Assembly (NCBI RefSeq): GCF_024349685.1
Contig: NZ_AP025944.1
Coordinates: 4,098,001-4,162,000 of the forward strand
Direction: 5' to 3'
Origin: Pseudomonas sp. LRP2-20
Lineage (GTDB): Bacteria; Pseudomonadota; Gammaproteobacteria; Pseudomonadales; Pseudomonadaceae
Length of the DNA stretch: 64,000 nt
Within the stretch, counting starts at the first letter, position 1. The number at the start of each line of letters is the position of its first letter. Below the pieces are notes generated by a model. It was given only the letters and a program-made list of their open reading frames with translations, searched no databases and had not been told where the DNA came from. The position numbers and the translations under genes are program-made. Of this stretch, positions 48,191-57,476 are shown piece by piece.

Positions 48191-49675
48191 TCAAATCACG
48201 AATAGATCCACAAACCTGTGCACCGCCATCTGCTCCAGCTTCTGCTGGTCCTTGCACAGCTCGAAGATCTGCTCACAGCGCTGTCGCACAAAGCGCGTCG
48301 CCAGGTTGCCCCTGAACTTGGCCTCCAGCAAGGGTATCCCCTCCTCGCGCCGCCGCCGATGCCCGATCGGGTACTCCACCAGCACCTGATCGGTACTGCT
48401 GCCATCCTTGAAGAACACCTGCACGGCATTGGCAATCGAGCGCTTGTCCGCCTCCAGGTACTCGCGGCTGAAACGTGGGTCTTCGACCACCTCCATCTTC
48501 TCGCGCAGGCGATCGATGCTCGGATGATTGGCATGGAAGGCATCTTCGTAATGCTCGGCCACCAGGTGGCCGAAGATCAGCGGCACCGCCACCATGTACT
48601 GCAGGCAGTGGTCGCGGTCGGCGGCGTTGGCCAGCGGGCCTTGCTTGGAAATGATGCGGATCGCCGACTCCTGGGTGGTAATGACGATGCGGTCGATCTC
48701 ATGCAGGCGGTTACGCACCAGCGGGTGCAGGGTCACCGCCGCCTCGCATGCCGTCTGGGCGTGGAACTCGGCGGGGAAGCTGACCTTGAACAGCACGTTC
48801 TCCATCACGTAGCTGGCCAAGGGTTGCGGCAGGCGCAGCTCGTACTGGCCGGCCGGCTTTACCGCCAGGTCCTTGTTGGTGTGGCTGAACGAGACCTCAT
48901 GGAACCCCCACTGCGGCGCCGTCAGCACCCCTGGCACGCCCATTTCGCCACGCAGCGCGATATCGGCCAGGCGCACGCCACGGCTGGAGGCATCGCCGGC
49001 CGCCCAGGACTTGCGCGAACCGGCATTGGGCGCATGGCGGTAAGTGCGCAAGGCCTGGCCATCGACAAAAGCATGGGACAGGGCCGAGAGCATCTGCTCG
49101 CGATTGGCCCCCATCAGCCGGGCGCACACGGCGGTCGAGGCCACCTTGACCAGTATCACGTGATCGAGGCCGACGCGATTGAAGGCGTTCTCCAGCGCCA
49201 GCACGCCCTGGATCTCGTGGGCCATGACCATGGCTTCGAGCACGTCGCGCATCAGCAGCGGCGCTTCGCCGCTGGCCACACGCTTCTGTGACAGGTGATC
49301 GGCAACTGCCAGGATGCCGCCAAGGTTGTCCGAGGGGTGCGCCCACTCGGCGGCCAGCCAGGTGTCGTTGTAATCCAGCCAGCGCACGGTGCAGCCGATG
49401 TCCCAAGCCGCCTTGACCGGGTCGAGGCGGTAGGCGGTACCGGGGACGCGGGCGCCATTGGGCACCACGGTGCCTTCCACCAGCGGGCCGAGGAGCTTGG
49501 TGCATTCGGGAAAGCGCAGGGCCAACAAGCCGCAACCGAGGGTGTCCATCAGGCAGTTGCGCGCGGTGTCCAGGGCTTCAGCGGATTCGACCCGGTAGCC
49601 GAGGGCATAGTCGGCGAGGGTTTGCAGGACCCGGTCGTAGTCCGGGCGGTCGTTCAGGTCCACGTTGGCGCTCAT
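48191..49675 (-). CDS. prpD: 2-methylcitrate dehydratase PrpD
   Basis: This 494-residue MmgE/PrpD-family enzyme dehydrates 2-methylcitrate to 2-methylaconitate without an Fe-S cluster. Family features are [48 protein letters not shown] and RMLxGANREQ-like segments. It is the last gene of gntR-prpB-prpC-acnD-prpF-prpD. In many bacteria that use AcnD/PrpF, PrpD is absent or redundant, so this operon keeps both dehydration routes. ATG at 49675; a REPIN separates it from prpF. Confidence 0.95.
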   Translation of the reverse strand: MSANVDLNDRPDYDRVLQTLADYALGYRVESAEALDTARNCLMDTLGCGLLALRFPECTKLLGPLVEGTVVPNGARVPGTAYRLDPVKAAWDIGCTVRWLDYNDTWLAAEWAHPSDNLGGILAVADHLSQKRVASGEAPLLMRDVLEAMVMAHEIQGVLALENAFNRVGLDHVILVKVASTAVCARLMGANREQMLSALSHAFVDGQALRTYRHAPNAGSRKSWAAGDASSRGVRLADIALRGEMGVPGVLTAPQWGFHEVSFSHTNKDLAVKPAGQYELRLPQPLASYVMENVLFKVSFPAEFHAQTACEAAVTLHPLVRNRLHEIDRIVITTQESAIRIISKQGPLANAADRDHCLQYMVAVPLIFGHLVAEHYEDAFHANHPSIDRLREKMEVVEDPRFSREYLEADKRSIANAVQVFFKDGSSTDQVLVEYPIGHRRRREEGIPLLEAKFRGNLATRFVRQRCEQIFELCKDQQKLEQMAVHRFVDLFVI

Positions 49676-49692
49676 AGCCAGCTCCTGTGCAT

Positions 49693-49811
49693 GGGGCTGC
49701 TTTGCAGCCCATCGCCGACAAGCGCGGCGCCCACAGGTACAGCACCTACCTCACGGGCGATGCAATCCCTGTGGGAGCCGCGCTTGCCGGCGATGGGCCG
49801 CAAAGCGGCCC
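49693..49811. repeat. REPIN of CGCGCTTGCCGGCGATGGGC class
   Basis: GGGCTGCTTTGCAGCCCATC near 49694-49713 (arm to 49737) faces the inverted arm 49768-49811 with a GGGCCGCAAAGCGGCCC outer hairpin. The core AGCGCGGCGCCCACAGG differs from the main class. It lies inside the methylcitrate operon between prpF and prpD. Confidence 0.85.
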
Positions 49812-49842
49812 TATTCATCCCAAGCCGAGCGCCAGTGGTGCG

Positions 49843-51033
49843 TTAGAAGCTATCGCCAGGTACGCGCACCCAGCCCTCCATCAGCACGCGAGCACTGCGG
49901 CTCATGATTGCCTTGGTCACCACCCACTCGCCATCCACCTGTCGCGCCTCGGCCCCGACCCGCAAGGTGCCGGACGGATGACCGAAACGCACGGCACTGC
50001 GCTCGCCCCCGCCTGCGGCGAGGTTGACCAGGGTGCCGGGAATGGCTGCAGCGGTGCCGATGGCCACGGCTGCGGTCCCCATCATCGCGTGGTGCAGCTT
50101 GCCCATGGACAAGGCACGCACCAGCAGGTCGATGTCAGTGGCCGCAACCACCTTGCCACTGGACGCAGTGTAGGTGCTCGGCGGCGCAACGAAAGCCACC
50201 TTCGGCGTGTGCTGACGCCCGGCAGCCTGGTCGACATGCTCGATCAGGCCCATGCGCACGGCGCCGTAGGCGCGAATGGTTTCGAAGCGCTGCAGCGCTT
50301 GCGGATCGCCGTTGATCGCGTCCTGCAATTCAGTGCCGGTGTAACCAATGTCGGCGGCATTGACGAACACGGTCGGGATACCCGCATTGATCATGGTCGC
50401 CTTGAAGGTGCCGATACCCGGCACTTCCAGGTCATCCACCAGGTTACCCGTGGGGAACATCGCGCCACCTTCGCCGTCCTCGTCGGCGGCCGGGTCGAGG
50501 AACTCAAGTTGCACTTCAGCGGCCGGGAAGGTTACGCCATCGAGCTCGAAGTCGCCGGTTTCCTGCACTTCACCTTCGGTGATCGGCACATGGGCAATGA
50601 TGGTCTTGCCGATGTTGGCCTGCCAGATGCGCACAGTGGCCATGCCGTTGTGCGGAATCTGCGCCGGGTCGACCAGGCCATTGCTGATGGCGAACGAACC
50701 CACTGCGGCAGAGAGATTGCCGCAATTGCCGCTCCAGTCGACGAACGCCTTGTCGATGGCGACCTGGCCGAACAGGTAGTCGACATCGTGCCCGGGCTTG
50801 ATGCTCTTCGACAGGATGACCGTCTTGCTGGTGCTCGACGTGGCGCCGCCCATGCCGTCGATCTGCTTGGCGTAAGGATCGGGACTGCCGATTACCCGCA
50901 ACAGCAGGGCGTCACGGGCCGGCCCTGGGACCTGGGCCGTTTCCGGCAGGTCTTGCAGGCGGAAGAACACGCCTTTGCTGGTGCCGCCACGGATGTAGGT
51001 GGCGGGAATCTTGATCTGAGGTGCATGTGCCAT
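49843..51033 (-). CDS. prpF: 2-methylaconitate cis-trans isomerase PrpF
   Basis: A 396-residue PrpF/diaminopimelate-epimerase-fold protein that converts trans- to cis-2-methylaconitate made by AcnD. It starts KIPATYIRGGTSKGVFFRLQDLPE and contains DYLFGQVAIDKAFVDWSGNCGNLSAAVG with the Cys of the active site and GKLHHAMMGTAAVAIGTAAAIPG in the second half. ATG at 51033 (MAHAPQIK) follows AGGACAG; the longer frame is rejected. It is next to acnD, its obligate partner. Confidence 0.95.
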   Translation of the reverse strand: MAHAPQIKIPATYIRGGTSKGVFFRLQDLPETAQVPGPARDALLLRVIGSPDPYAKQIDGMGGATSSTSKTVILSKSIKPGHDVDYLFGQVAIDKAFVDWSGNCGNLSAAVGSFAISNGLVDPAQIPHNGMATVRIWQANIGKTIIAHVPITEGEVQETGDFELDGVTFPAAEVQLEFLDPAADEDGEGGAMFPTGNLVDDLEVPGIGTFKATMINAGIPTVFVNAADIGYTGTELQDAINGDPQALQRFETIRAYGAVRMGLIEHVDQAAGRQHTPKVAFVAPPSTYTASSGKVVAATDIDLLVRALSMGKLHHAMMGTAAVAIGTAAAIPGTLVNLAAGGGERSAVRFGHPSGTLRVGAEARQVDGEWVVTKAIMSRSARVLMEGWVRVPGDSF

Positions 51034-51094
51034 TGCTGTACTGTCCTGTCTGAAATGCTTGAAACCCAGGGGCTGCTGTGCAGCCCCCCTGCAA

Positions 51095-53683
51095 CTACGC
51101 GGTCGCTTCGAGGAAGTCCTGGGCAAAGCGCTGCAGCACCCCACCCGCCTCATAGATCGACACTTCTTCGGCAGTGTCCAGGCGGCAGGTCACTGGCACT
51201 TCGACACGCTCGCCATTACGCCGCGTGACCACCAGGGTCAGCGTCGCCCGCGGCTTGCGCTCGCCGAGCACGTCGTAGGTCTCGCTGCCATCCAGGCCCA
51301 GGGTCTTGCGGTCGGTGCCCGGCTTGAACTCCAGCGGCAACACGCCCATGCCCACCAGGTTGGTGCGGTGAATACGCTCAAAGCCCTCGGCGACGATCGC
51401 TTCGACACCGGCCAGGCGCACGCCCTTGGCCGCCCAGTCGCGGGACGAGCCCTGGCCATAATCGCCACCGGCAACGATGATCAGCGGCTGCTTGCGCTCC
51501 ATGTAGGTCTCGATGGCTTCCCACATGCGCGTCACCTTGCCTTCCGGCTCGATGCGCGCCAGCGAACCCTGCTTCACGCTACCGTCTTCCTTGCGCACCA
51601 TTTCGTTGAAGAGCTTGGGGTTGGCGAAGGTGGCGCGCTGGGCGGTCAGGTGGTCACCGCGGTGGGTGGCATAGGAGTTGAAGTCCTCTTCCGGCAGGCC
51701 CATCTTGGCCAGGTATTCGCCGGCGGCGCTGTCGAGCAGGATGGCGTTGGACGGCGACAGGTGGTCGGTGGTGATGTTGTCCGGCAGCACCGCCAGCGGG
51801 CGCATGCCACGCAGGGTGCGTTCGCCGGCCAGGGCACCTTCCCAGTAAGGCGGGCGGCGGATATAGGTGCTCATCGGGCGCCAGTCGTACAGCGGCGCGA
51901 CTTTCGGCCCGCGGTCTTCCTCGATGGCGAACATCGGGATATAGACCTTGCGGAACTGCTCCGGCTTGACCGCCGCACGCACCACCGCGTCGATTTCCTC
52001 ATCGCTCGGCCAGATGTCCTTGAGGCGGATTTCCTTGCCATCGACCACGCCCAGCACATCTTTTTCGATGTCGAAGCGAATGGTGCCGGCAATCGCGTAG
52101 GCCACCACCAGCGGCGGCGACGCGAGGAACGCCTGCTTGGCGTACGGGTGGATACGCCCGTCGAAGTTGCGGTTACCTGACAGCACGGCGGTGGCGTACA
52201 GGTCGCGGTCGATGATTTCCTGCTGGATCACCGGGTCCAGCGCACCGGACATGCCGTTGCAGGTGGTGCAGGCGAAGGCGACGATGCCGAAGCCCAGCTG
52301 CTCCAGTTCCTTTTCCAGGCCCGCCTCTTCCAGGTACAGCTGCACGGCCTTGGAGCCTGGTGCCAGCGACGACTTGACCCACGGCTTGCGGCTGAGGCCG
52401 AGCTTGTTGGCATTGCGCGCCAGGAGGCCGGCGGCAATCACGTTACGCGGGTTGCTGGTGTTGGTGCAGCTGGTGATGGCGGCGATGATCACCGCGCCGT
52501 CGGGCATCTGCCCCGGCACTTCTTCCCAGGCACCGGCAATGCCCTTGGCCGCCAGGTCGCTGGTGGCAACGCGGGCGTGGGGGTTGGACGGGCCGGCCAT
52601 GTTGCGCACCACGCTCGACAGGTCGAAGCTCAGGGTACGCTCGTATTCGGCCTTGGCCAGGCTGTCGGCCCACAGGCCGGCGACCTTGGCGTAGGTCTCC
52701 ACCAACTGCACCTGCTGGTCATCGCGGCCGGTCAGCTTGAGGTAGTCGATGGTCTGCTGGTCGATGGCGAACATCGCGGCGGTGGCGCCGTATTCCGGGG
52801 CCATGTTGGAGATCGTGGCACGGTCGCCCAAGGTCAGCGCACGCGCACCTTCGCCGTGGAACTCGAGGTAGGCGCCGACCACTTTCTGCTTGCGCAGGAA
52901 CTCGGTGAGGGCCAGCACCAGGTCGGTGGCGGTGATGTTCGGCGCCAGCTTGCCGGTCAGCTCGACGCCGACGATTTCCGGCAGGCGCATCCACGAGGCA
53001 CGGCCAAGCATGACGTTTTCGGCTTCCAGGCCGCCGACACCAATGGCGATCACGCCCAGGGCGTCGACATGCGGGGTGTGGCTGTCGGTGCCGACGCAGG
53101 TGTCCGGGTAGGCCACGCCGCGGTCGCTGTGGATGACCGGCGACATCTTCTCCAGGTTGATCTGGTGCATGATGCCGTTGCCGGGCTGGATCACGTCGAC
53201 GTTCTTGAACGCCTTCTTGGTCCAGTTGATGAAATGGAAGCGGTCTTCGTTACGGCGGTCTTCGATGGCGCGGTTCTTCTCGAACGCCTGCGGGTCGAAA
53301 CCACCGCATTCCACTGCCAGGGAGTGGTCGACGATCAGCTGCACCGGCACCACCGGGTTGACCTGGGCCGGGTCGCCGCCTTTGTCGGCGATGGCATCGC
53401 GCAGGCCGGCGAGGTCGACCAGGGCAGTCTGGCCGAGGATGTCATGGCACACCACGCGGGCCGGGAACCACGGGAAGTCGAGGTCGCGCTTGCGCTCGAT
53501 CAGCTGGCCCAGCGAGGCGTCGAGGGTGGCCGGGTCGCAGCGGCGCACGAGGTTTTCGGCCAGTACGCGGGAGGTATAAGGCAGGCGGTCGTAGGCACCG
53601 GGCTTGATGGCCTCGACGGCGGCGCGGGCATCGAAATAGTCCAGGGCTGTGCCTGGCAGGGCTTTGCGGTATGCAGTGTTCAT
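51095..53683 (-). CDS. acnD: Fe-S 2-methylcitrate dehydratase AcnD
   Basis: This 862-residue aconitase-family enzyme dehydrates 2-methylcitrate to trans-2-methylaconitate and needs PrpF. Cluster Cys are in ITSCTNTSNPRNVIAAGLL and AFACTTCNGMSGALDP, and the swivel domain has GGDYGQGSSRDWAAKGVRLAG. The N-terminus MNTAYRKALPGTALDYFDAR favours start 53683; an ATG just before it (53686) is possible. The start region AGCCUGA-A-UGA (53693-53683) can pair with the PrrF core with one bulge, so iron-starvation control is possible. It follows prpC in the operon. Confidence 0.95.
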   Translation of the reverse strand: MNTAYRKALPGTALDYFDARAAVEAIKPGAYDRLPYTSRVLAENLVRRCDPATLDASLGQLIERKRDLDFPWFPARVVCHDILGQTALVDLAGLRDAIADKGGDPAQVNPVVPVQLIVDHSLAVECGGFDPQAFEKNRAIEDRRNEDRFHFINWTKKAFKNVDVIQPGNGIMHQINLEKMSPVIHSDRGVAYPDTCVGTDSHTPHVDALGVIAIGVGGLEAENVMLGRASWMRLPEIVGVELTGKLAPNITATDLVLALTEFLRKQKVVGAYLEFHGEGARALTLGDRATISNMAPEYGATAAMFAIDQQTIDYLKLTGRDDQQVQLVETYAKVAGLWADSLAKAEYERTLSFDLSSVVRNMAGPSNPHARVATSDLAAKGIAGAWEEVPGQMPDGAVIIAAITSCTNTSNPRNVIAAGLLARNANKLGLSRKPWVKSSLAPGSKAVQLYLEEAGLEKELEQLGFGIVAFACTTCNGMSGALDPVIQQEIIDRDLYATAVLSGNRNFDGRIHPYAKQAFLASPPLVVAYAIAGTIRFDIEKDVLGVVDGKEIRLKDIWPSDEEIDAVVRAAVKPEQFRKVYIPMFAIEEDRGPKVAPLYDWRPMSTYIRRPPYWEGALAGERTLRGMRPLAVLPDNITTDHLSPSNAILLDSAAGEYLAKMGLPEEDFNSYATHRGDHLTAQRATFANPKLFNEMVRKEDGSVKQGSLARIEPEGKVTRMWEAIETYMERKQPLIIVAGGDYGQGSSRDWAAKGVRLAGVEAIVAEGFERIHRTNLVGMGVLPLEFKPGTDRKTLGLDGSETYDVLGERKPRATLTLVVTRRNGERVEVPVTCRLDTAEEVSIYEAGGVLQRFAQDFLEATA

Positions 53684-53722
53684 CATTCAGGCTCGGTCAC
53701 AGGATTCGGAAGGCTCCACCGT

Positions 53723-53814
53723 CCCTGTGGGAGCGGGCTTGCCCGCGAATGCGTCAGCAGGTGCACAACGGTTGCCGGTCGGGCGCATTCGCGGGCAAGC
53801 CGGCCCCCACAGGG
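53723..53814. repeat. REPIN between prpC and acnD
   Basis: CCCTGTGGGAGCGGGCTTGC at 53723-53742 (arm to 53753) is inverted at 53784-53814 with two changes. It lies inside the methylcitrate operon in the 158 bases between prpC and acnD. Confidence 0.9.
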
Positions 53815-53841
53815 GAAACGGGTTGCCTCTCTTTATCTATT

Positions 53842-54969
53842 TCAGCGCTGTTCGATCGGCACGAACTGGCGCTGTTCGACGCCGACATACTCGGCGCTCG
53901 GGCGGATGATGCGGTTGTTGGCGCGCTGTTCGAATACGTGCGCGGCCCAGCCGGTCAGGCGCGAGCAGACGAAGATCGGGGTGAACAGCTTGGTCGGGAT
54001 GCCCATGAAGTGGTACGCCGAGGCATGGTAGAAGTCGGCGTTGGGGAACAGGCGCTTCTGCTCCCACATGGTCTTGTCGATGGCTTCGGAAACCGGGTAC
54101 AGGACCGTGTCACCGACCTGGTCGGCAAGCTGCTTCGACCAGCCCTTGATCACCTCGTTACGCGGGTCGGACTCTTTGTAGATGGCATGGCCGAAGCCCA
54201 TGATCTTGTCCTTGCGCTCAAGCATGCGCAGCAGTTCGGCAGTGGCCTCCTGCGGGCTCTGGAAGCGCTCGATCAGTTCCATCGCCGCTTCGTTGGCACC
54301 CCCGTGCAGCGGGCCGCGCAGCGAGCCAATGGCGGCGGTGATGCAGGAATACAGGTCGGACAGGGTCGATGCGCAGACCCGCGCGGTGAAGGTCGAGGCG
54401 TTGAACTCGTGCTCGGCGTAGAGGATCAGCGACACGTTCATCACCTTGACGTGCAGCTCGCTCGGCTTCTTGCCATGCAGCAGGTGCAGGAAGTGGCCAC
54501 CGAGGGTGTCCTCGTCGCTGGTGCAGTCGATGCGTACGCCGTCGTGGGTGAAGCGGTACCAGTAGCACATCACCGCCGGGAACAGCGCCAGCAGGCGGTC
54601 GGTCTTCTCGCGCTGGGCTTCGAAGCTCAGCTCCGGCTCCAAGGTACCCAGCACCGAGCAACCGGTGCGCATCACGTCCATCGGGTGGGCATCGCGCGGG
54701 ATGCGCTCGAGCACTTCCTTCAGTGCTTGCGGCAGGTCACGCAGGCCCTTGAGCTTGCGCTTGTACTCGGCAAGTTCGGCCTTGCTGGGCAGCTCGCCGT
54801 ACAGCAGCAGGTAGGCGACTTCTTCGAACTCGGCACCGGCTGCCAGGTCACGCACGTCATAGCCACGGTAGGTCAGGCCAGCACCAGCCTGGCCCACGGT
54901 CGACAGTGCGGTCTGGCCGGCCACCTGGCCACGCAGGCCAGCGCCACTGAGTACTTTTGCTTCGGCCAT
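53842..54969 (-). CDS. prpC: 2-methylcitrate synthase PrpC
   Basis: A 375-residue citrate-synthase-family enzyme condensing propionyl-CoA with oxaloacetate. Catalytic His/Asp regions are GPLHGGANEAAMELIERF and MGFGHAIYKESDPRNEVIK, and the C-terminus has ICSRLTGWAAHVFEQR. The short length without the N-terminal regulatory part of citrate synthase favours PrpC. ATG at 54969 is preceded by AAGAAAGGAGAAACACC, a strong ribosome site. It is second in the enzyme order, after prpB. Confidence 0.95.
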   Translation of the reverse strand: MAEAKVLSGAGLRGQVAGQTALSTVGQAGAGLTYRGYDVRDLAAGAEFEEVAYLLLYGELPSKAELAEYKRKLKGLRDLPQALKEVLERIPRDAHPMDVMRTGCSVLGTLEPELSFEAQREKTDRLLALFPAVMCYWYRFTHDGVRIDCTSDEDTLGGHFLHLLHGKKPSELHVKVMNVSLILYAEHEFNASTFTARVCASTLSDLYSCITAAIGSLRGPLHGGANEAAMELIERFQSPQEATAELLRMLERKDKIMGFGHAIYKESDPRNEVIKGWSKQLADQVGDTVLYPVSEAIDKTMWEQKRLFPNADFYHASAYHFMGIPTKLFTPIFVCSRLTGWAAHVFEQRANNRIIRPSAEYVGVEQRQFVPIEQR

Positions 54970-55031
54970 GGTGTTTCTCCTTTCTTGAACTTGTTATAGG
55001 AAGCGATCTGGCTAATTCGGGAGCGGTTCGC

Positions 55032-55922
55032 TCAACCTTTCTTCTGCGCGAACAACGCGTCCAGGCTCTGCTCGAAGGCGTGGTAACCAATGGCATCGTA
55101 GAGCTCCATGCGGGTTTGCATGGTGTCGATCACGTTCTTCTGCGTGCCGTCGCGGCGCAATGCGGTATAGACGTTCTCCGCCGCCTTGTTCATGGCGCGG
55201 AACGCCGACAGCGGGTACAGCACCAGCGACACATCGACCGAGGCCAGTTCTTCGGTGGTGTACAGCGGCGTGGCGCCGAATTCGGTGATGTTGGCCAGTA
55301 TCGGCGCCTTTACCCGGTCGGCGAAGGTCTTGTACATCGAAAGCTCGGTGATGGCCTCCGGGAAGATCATGTCGGCACCCGCCTCGACACAGGCGGCAGC
55401 CCGGTCCAGGGCAGCGTTCAGGCCTTCCACCGCCAGGGCGTCGGTGCGCGCCATGATCACGAAGCTGTCATCGCTGCGGGCATCCACGGCGGCCTTGATA
55501 CGGTCGACCATCTCCTGCTGGGTGACGATTTCCTTGTTCGGGCGGTGGCCACAGCGCTTGGCGCCGACCTGGTCCTCGATGTGGATCGCTGCCGCACCGA
55601 ACTTGCACATCGAGCGCACGGTGCGGGCGACGTTGAAGGCCGAAGCGCCGAAGCCGGTGTCGACATCCACCAGCAGGGGCAGGTCGCAGACGTCGGTGAT
55701 GCGGCGCACATCGGTCAGCACGTCATCCAGGCCACTGATGCCCAGGTCAGGCAGGCCCAGGGAGCCAGCAGCAACGCCGCCACCGGACAGGTAGATGGCC
55801 TTGAAACCGGCACGCTTGGCCAGCAATGCATGGTTGGCGTTGATCGCGCCGACCACTTGCAAGGGATGTTCGGCGGCAACGGCGTCGCGGAAACGCTGAC
55901 CGGGGGTGCTCTTCACAGTCAT
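55032..55922 (-). CDS. prpB: Methylisocitrate lyase PrpB
   Basis: A 296-residue PEP mutase/isocitrate-lyase-fold enzyme that splits 2-methylisocitrate to succinate and pyruvate. [17 protein letters not shown] contains the catalytic KRCGH Cys; VDVDTGFG and [17 protein letters not shown] are substrate/metal sites. Its start codon overlaps the gntR stop by four bases (ATGA), so the regulator and enzyme are translationally coupled. Sixty-two bases separate it from prpC. Confidence 0.96.
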   Translation of the reverse strand: MTVKSTPGQRFRDAVAAEHPLQVVGAINANHALLAKRAGFKAIYLSGGGVAAGSLGLPDLGISGLDDVLTDVRRITDVCDLPLLVDVDTGFGASAFNVARTVRSMCKFGAAAIHIEDQVGAKRCGHRPNKEIVTQQEMVDRIKAAVDARSDDSFVIMARTDALAVEGLNAALDRAAACVEAGADMIFPEAITELSMYKTFADRVKAPILANITEFGATPLYTTEELASVDVSLVLYPLSAFRAMNKAAENVYTALRRDGTQKNVIDTMQTRMELYDAIGYHAFEQSLDALFAQKKG

Positions 55923-56635
55923 TTCTCACCTCGTGGGCTGTTGTTGTTGGCGTCCAGGTAGTGACGCTCGATATTGCGCTTGGACGCGCCGATGTGGCGG
56001 CGCATCAGGAGTTCGGCCAGTTCGCCGTCACGGTCGGCAATGGCATCGAGAATGCGGTGGTGTTCGGCAAAGGCCTGGCGCGGCCGGTTGGGCGTGGCGG
56101 AAAACTGGATGCGGTACATGCGCACCAGTTGATACAGCTCGCCGCAGAGCATCTTGACCAGGGTCTGGTTGCCGCTGCCCTGGATGATCCGGTAGTGGAA
56201 GTCGTAGTCGCCTTCCTGCTGGTAATAGCCAAGCCCGGCCTGGAACGCGGCATCACGCTCATGGGTATCGAGCACCCGGCGCAGCTCGTCGATGTCGGCC
56301 TGGCTCATGCGCTCGGCCGCCAGGCGGCAGGCCATGCCTTCCAGCGATTCGCGGATTTCGTACAGCTCGATCAGCTCGGCGTGATTGAGCGACACCACCC
56401 GCGCGCCGACATGCGGCACGCGCACCAGCAGACGCTGCCCCTCCAGCCGATGGATGGCCTCGCGCAGCGGGCCGCGGCTGATGCCATAGGTACGCGCCAG
56501 CTCCGGTTCGGAGATCTTGCTGCCCGGGGCGATGTCGCCCTTGACGATCGCCGCCTGGATGCGCCGGAAGACATTCTCGGACAAGGTTTCCGTTTCGTCT
56601 GTCTCGGCAGGGCTTGGGGTGGTGAGGTCCAGCAT
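55919..56635 (-). CDS. GntR/FCD-family regulator of the methylcitrate operon
   Basis: A 238-residue regulator: winged helix (about 20-85, [53 protein letters not shown]) and an all-helical FCD effector domain (about 95-225) with metal-binding type His/Asp. It heads the operon, overlaps prpB by four bases and has two operator-like palindromes near its own start, so autoregulation with a C3/C7 acid as effector is likely. This GntR type replaces the sigma54 activator PrpR of enteric bacteria. Confidence 0.93.
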   Translation of the reverse strand: MLDLTTPSPAETDETETLSENVFRRIQAAIVKGDIAPGSKISEPELARTYGISRGPLREAIHRLEGQRLLVRVPHVGARVVSLNHAELIELYEIRESLEGMACRLAAERMSQADIDELRRVLDTHERDAAFQAGLGYYQQEGDYDFHYRIIQGSGNQTLVKMLCGELYQLVRMYRIQFSATPNRPRQAFAEHHRILDAIADRDGELAELLMRRHIGASKRNIERHYLDANNNSPRGEK

Positions 56636-56647
56636 ATTGTCGACACC
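56636..56647. promoter_or_regulatory. Operator at the gntR start
   Basis: ATTGTCGACACC (10 of 12 palindromic) lies immediately before the gntR ATG (56635-56633), covering its ribosome-binding site. It shares ATTGTCGACA with the second site 73 bases away. Confidence 0.6.
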
Positions 56648-56708
56648 TTGCTAATCGCTTGAGCAGAAACTAGCGAATCAGAGGCGCACAGTCAAAGACA
56701 AAATCAAT

Positions 56709-56720
56709 ATTGTCGACAAT
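56709..56720. promoter_or_regulatory. Operator ATTGTCGACAAT
   Basis: ATTGTCGACAAT is a perfect 12-base palindrome, typical in form of FCD-type GntR operators. The 73-base spacing to the site at 56636 is about seven helical turns, fitting a looped or double-dimer repressor. It is also 226 bases before the divergent protease gene. Confidence 0.7.
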
Positions 56721-56792
56721 CGTCTAAGAACGAACTTAGCCAGTGATGGCGTTGTCAGATCGCGGCACGCTGGCGTCAAGACGTCGGCGTGA

Positions 56793-56858
56793 TAGAATGC
56801 CGCGCCTCCAACGGAGTACCGATAGTGTGTTTGTCATCAATTCATGTTGTTGACAGAC
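56793..56858 (+). promoter_or_regulatory. Possible -10 and leader dyad before the retropepsin gene
   Basis: TAGAAT at 56793-56798 is a good -10 with only a poor -35 (CTGGCG, 56770-56775). Shortly after, GTTTGTCATCAA (56829-56840) and TTGTTGACAGAC (56847-56858) form a dyad with 10 of 12 bases paired around TTCATG. The rest of the roughly 300-base gap holds only the GntR operators and no gene. Confidence 0.4.
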
Positions 56859-56934
56859 GAACGAGGAAGCTTGTGCAGGCGTTGCCAGTCACCTTTGCCC
56901 CGAACCCCGCACAGCTCAGCACCGCGCCAGGATT

Positions 56935-57471
56935 ATGAGACTTACACCCGTATTATTGCTGCTATGCCTCACCCTGCTGCCGGCCCTTGGTCAGGCGGCG
57001 GGCAAGACCGTGTACGGTCTGAACGAATACGCCCGGCTCGGCGACCTTGACCTGGAAGTGGCCGCCAAGCTCGACACCGGGGCCAAGACCGCGTCGCTCA
57101 GCGCCCGCGACATCAAGCGTTTCAAGCGCAACGGCGAAAGCTGGGTGCGCTTTTACCTGGCCATCGACGCCGCCCATTCGCACCCCATCGAACGCCCCCT
57201 GGCGCGCGTGAGCAAGATCAAGCGCCGCGCCGGCGACTATGATGCGGAATCCGGCAAGGCCTACACCGCCCGCCCGGTCATCGAACTTGAAATCTGCATG
57301 GGCCAGGCCCGGCGCACCATCGAAGTCAACCTCACCGACCGCAGCGCCTTCCAGTTCCCGCTGCTGATCGGCTCCGAGGCGCTCAAGCACTTCGACGCAC
57401 TGGTCGACCCAAGCCTTAAATACGCGGCCGGCAAACCTGCCTGTGCCACCGACGCTCCTAAAGCAGAGTAA
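56935..57471 (+). CDS. Retropepsin-like (RimB-type, 'ATP-dependent zinc protease') exported protease
   Basis: A 178-residue protein with a signal peptide (MRLTPVLLLLCLTLLPALGQ, cleavage near Ala-Ala-Gly) and a retropepsin-type core: VAAKLDTGAKTASLSARDI, where DTGA is the catalytic aspartate motif, and later FPLLIGSEALKHFDALVDPS, the second strand. RimB-like members trim poly-glutamate from proteins; this one is exported. The old family name 'ATP-dependent zinc protease' is misleading because no zinc motif is visible. ATG at 56935 follows CCAGGATT. Its stop is five bases before the 7TM gene; the three genes to 59992 form one unit. Confidence 0.88.
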   Translation: MRLTPVLLLLCLTLLPALGQAAGKTVYGLNEYARLGDLDLEVAAKLDTGAKTASLSARDIKRFKRNGESWVRFYLAIDAAHSHPIERPLARVSKIKRRAGDYDAESGKAYTARPVIELEICMGQARRTIEVNLTDRSAFQFPLLIGSEALKHFDALVDPSLKYAAGKPACATDAPKAE

Positions 57472-57476
57472 TCCCG

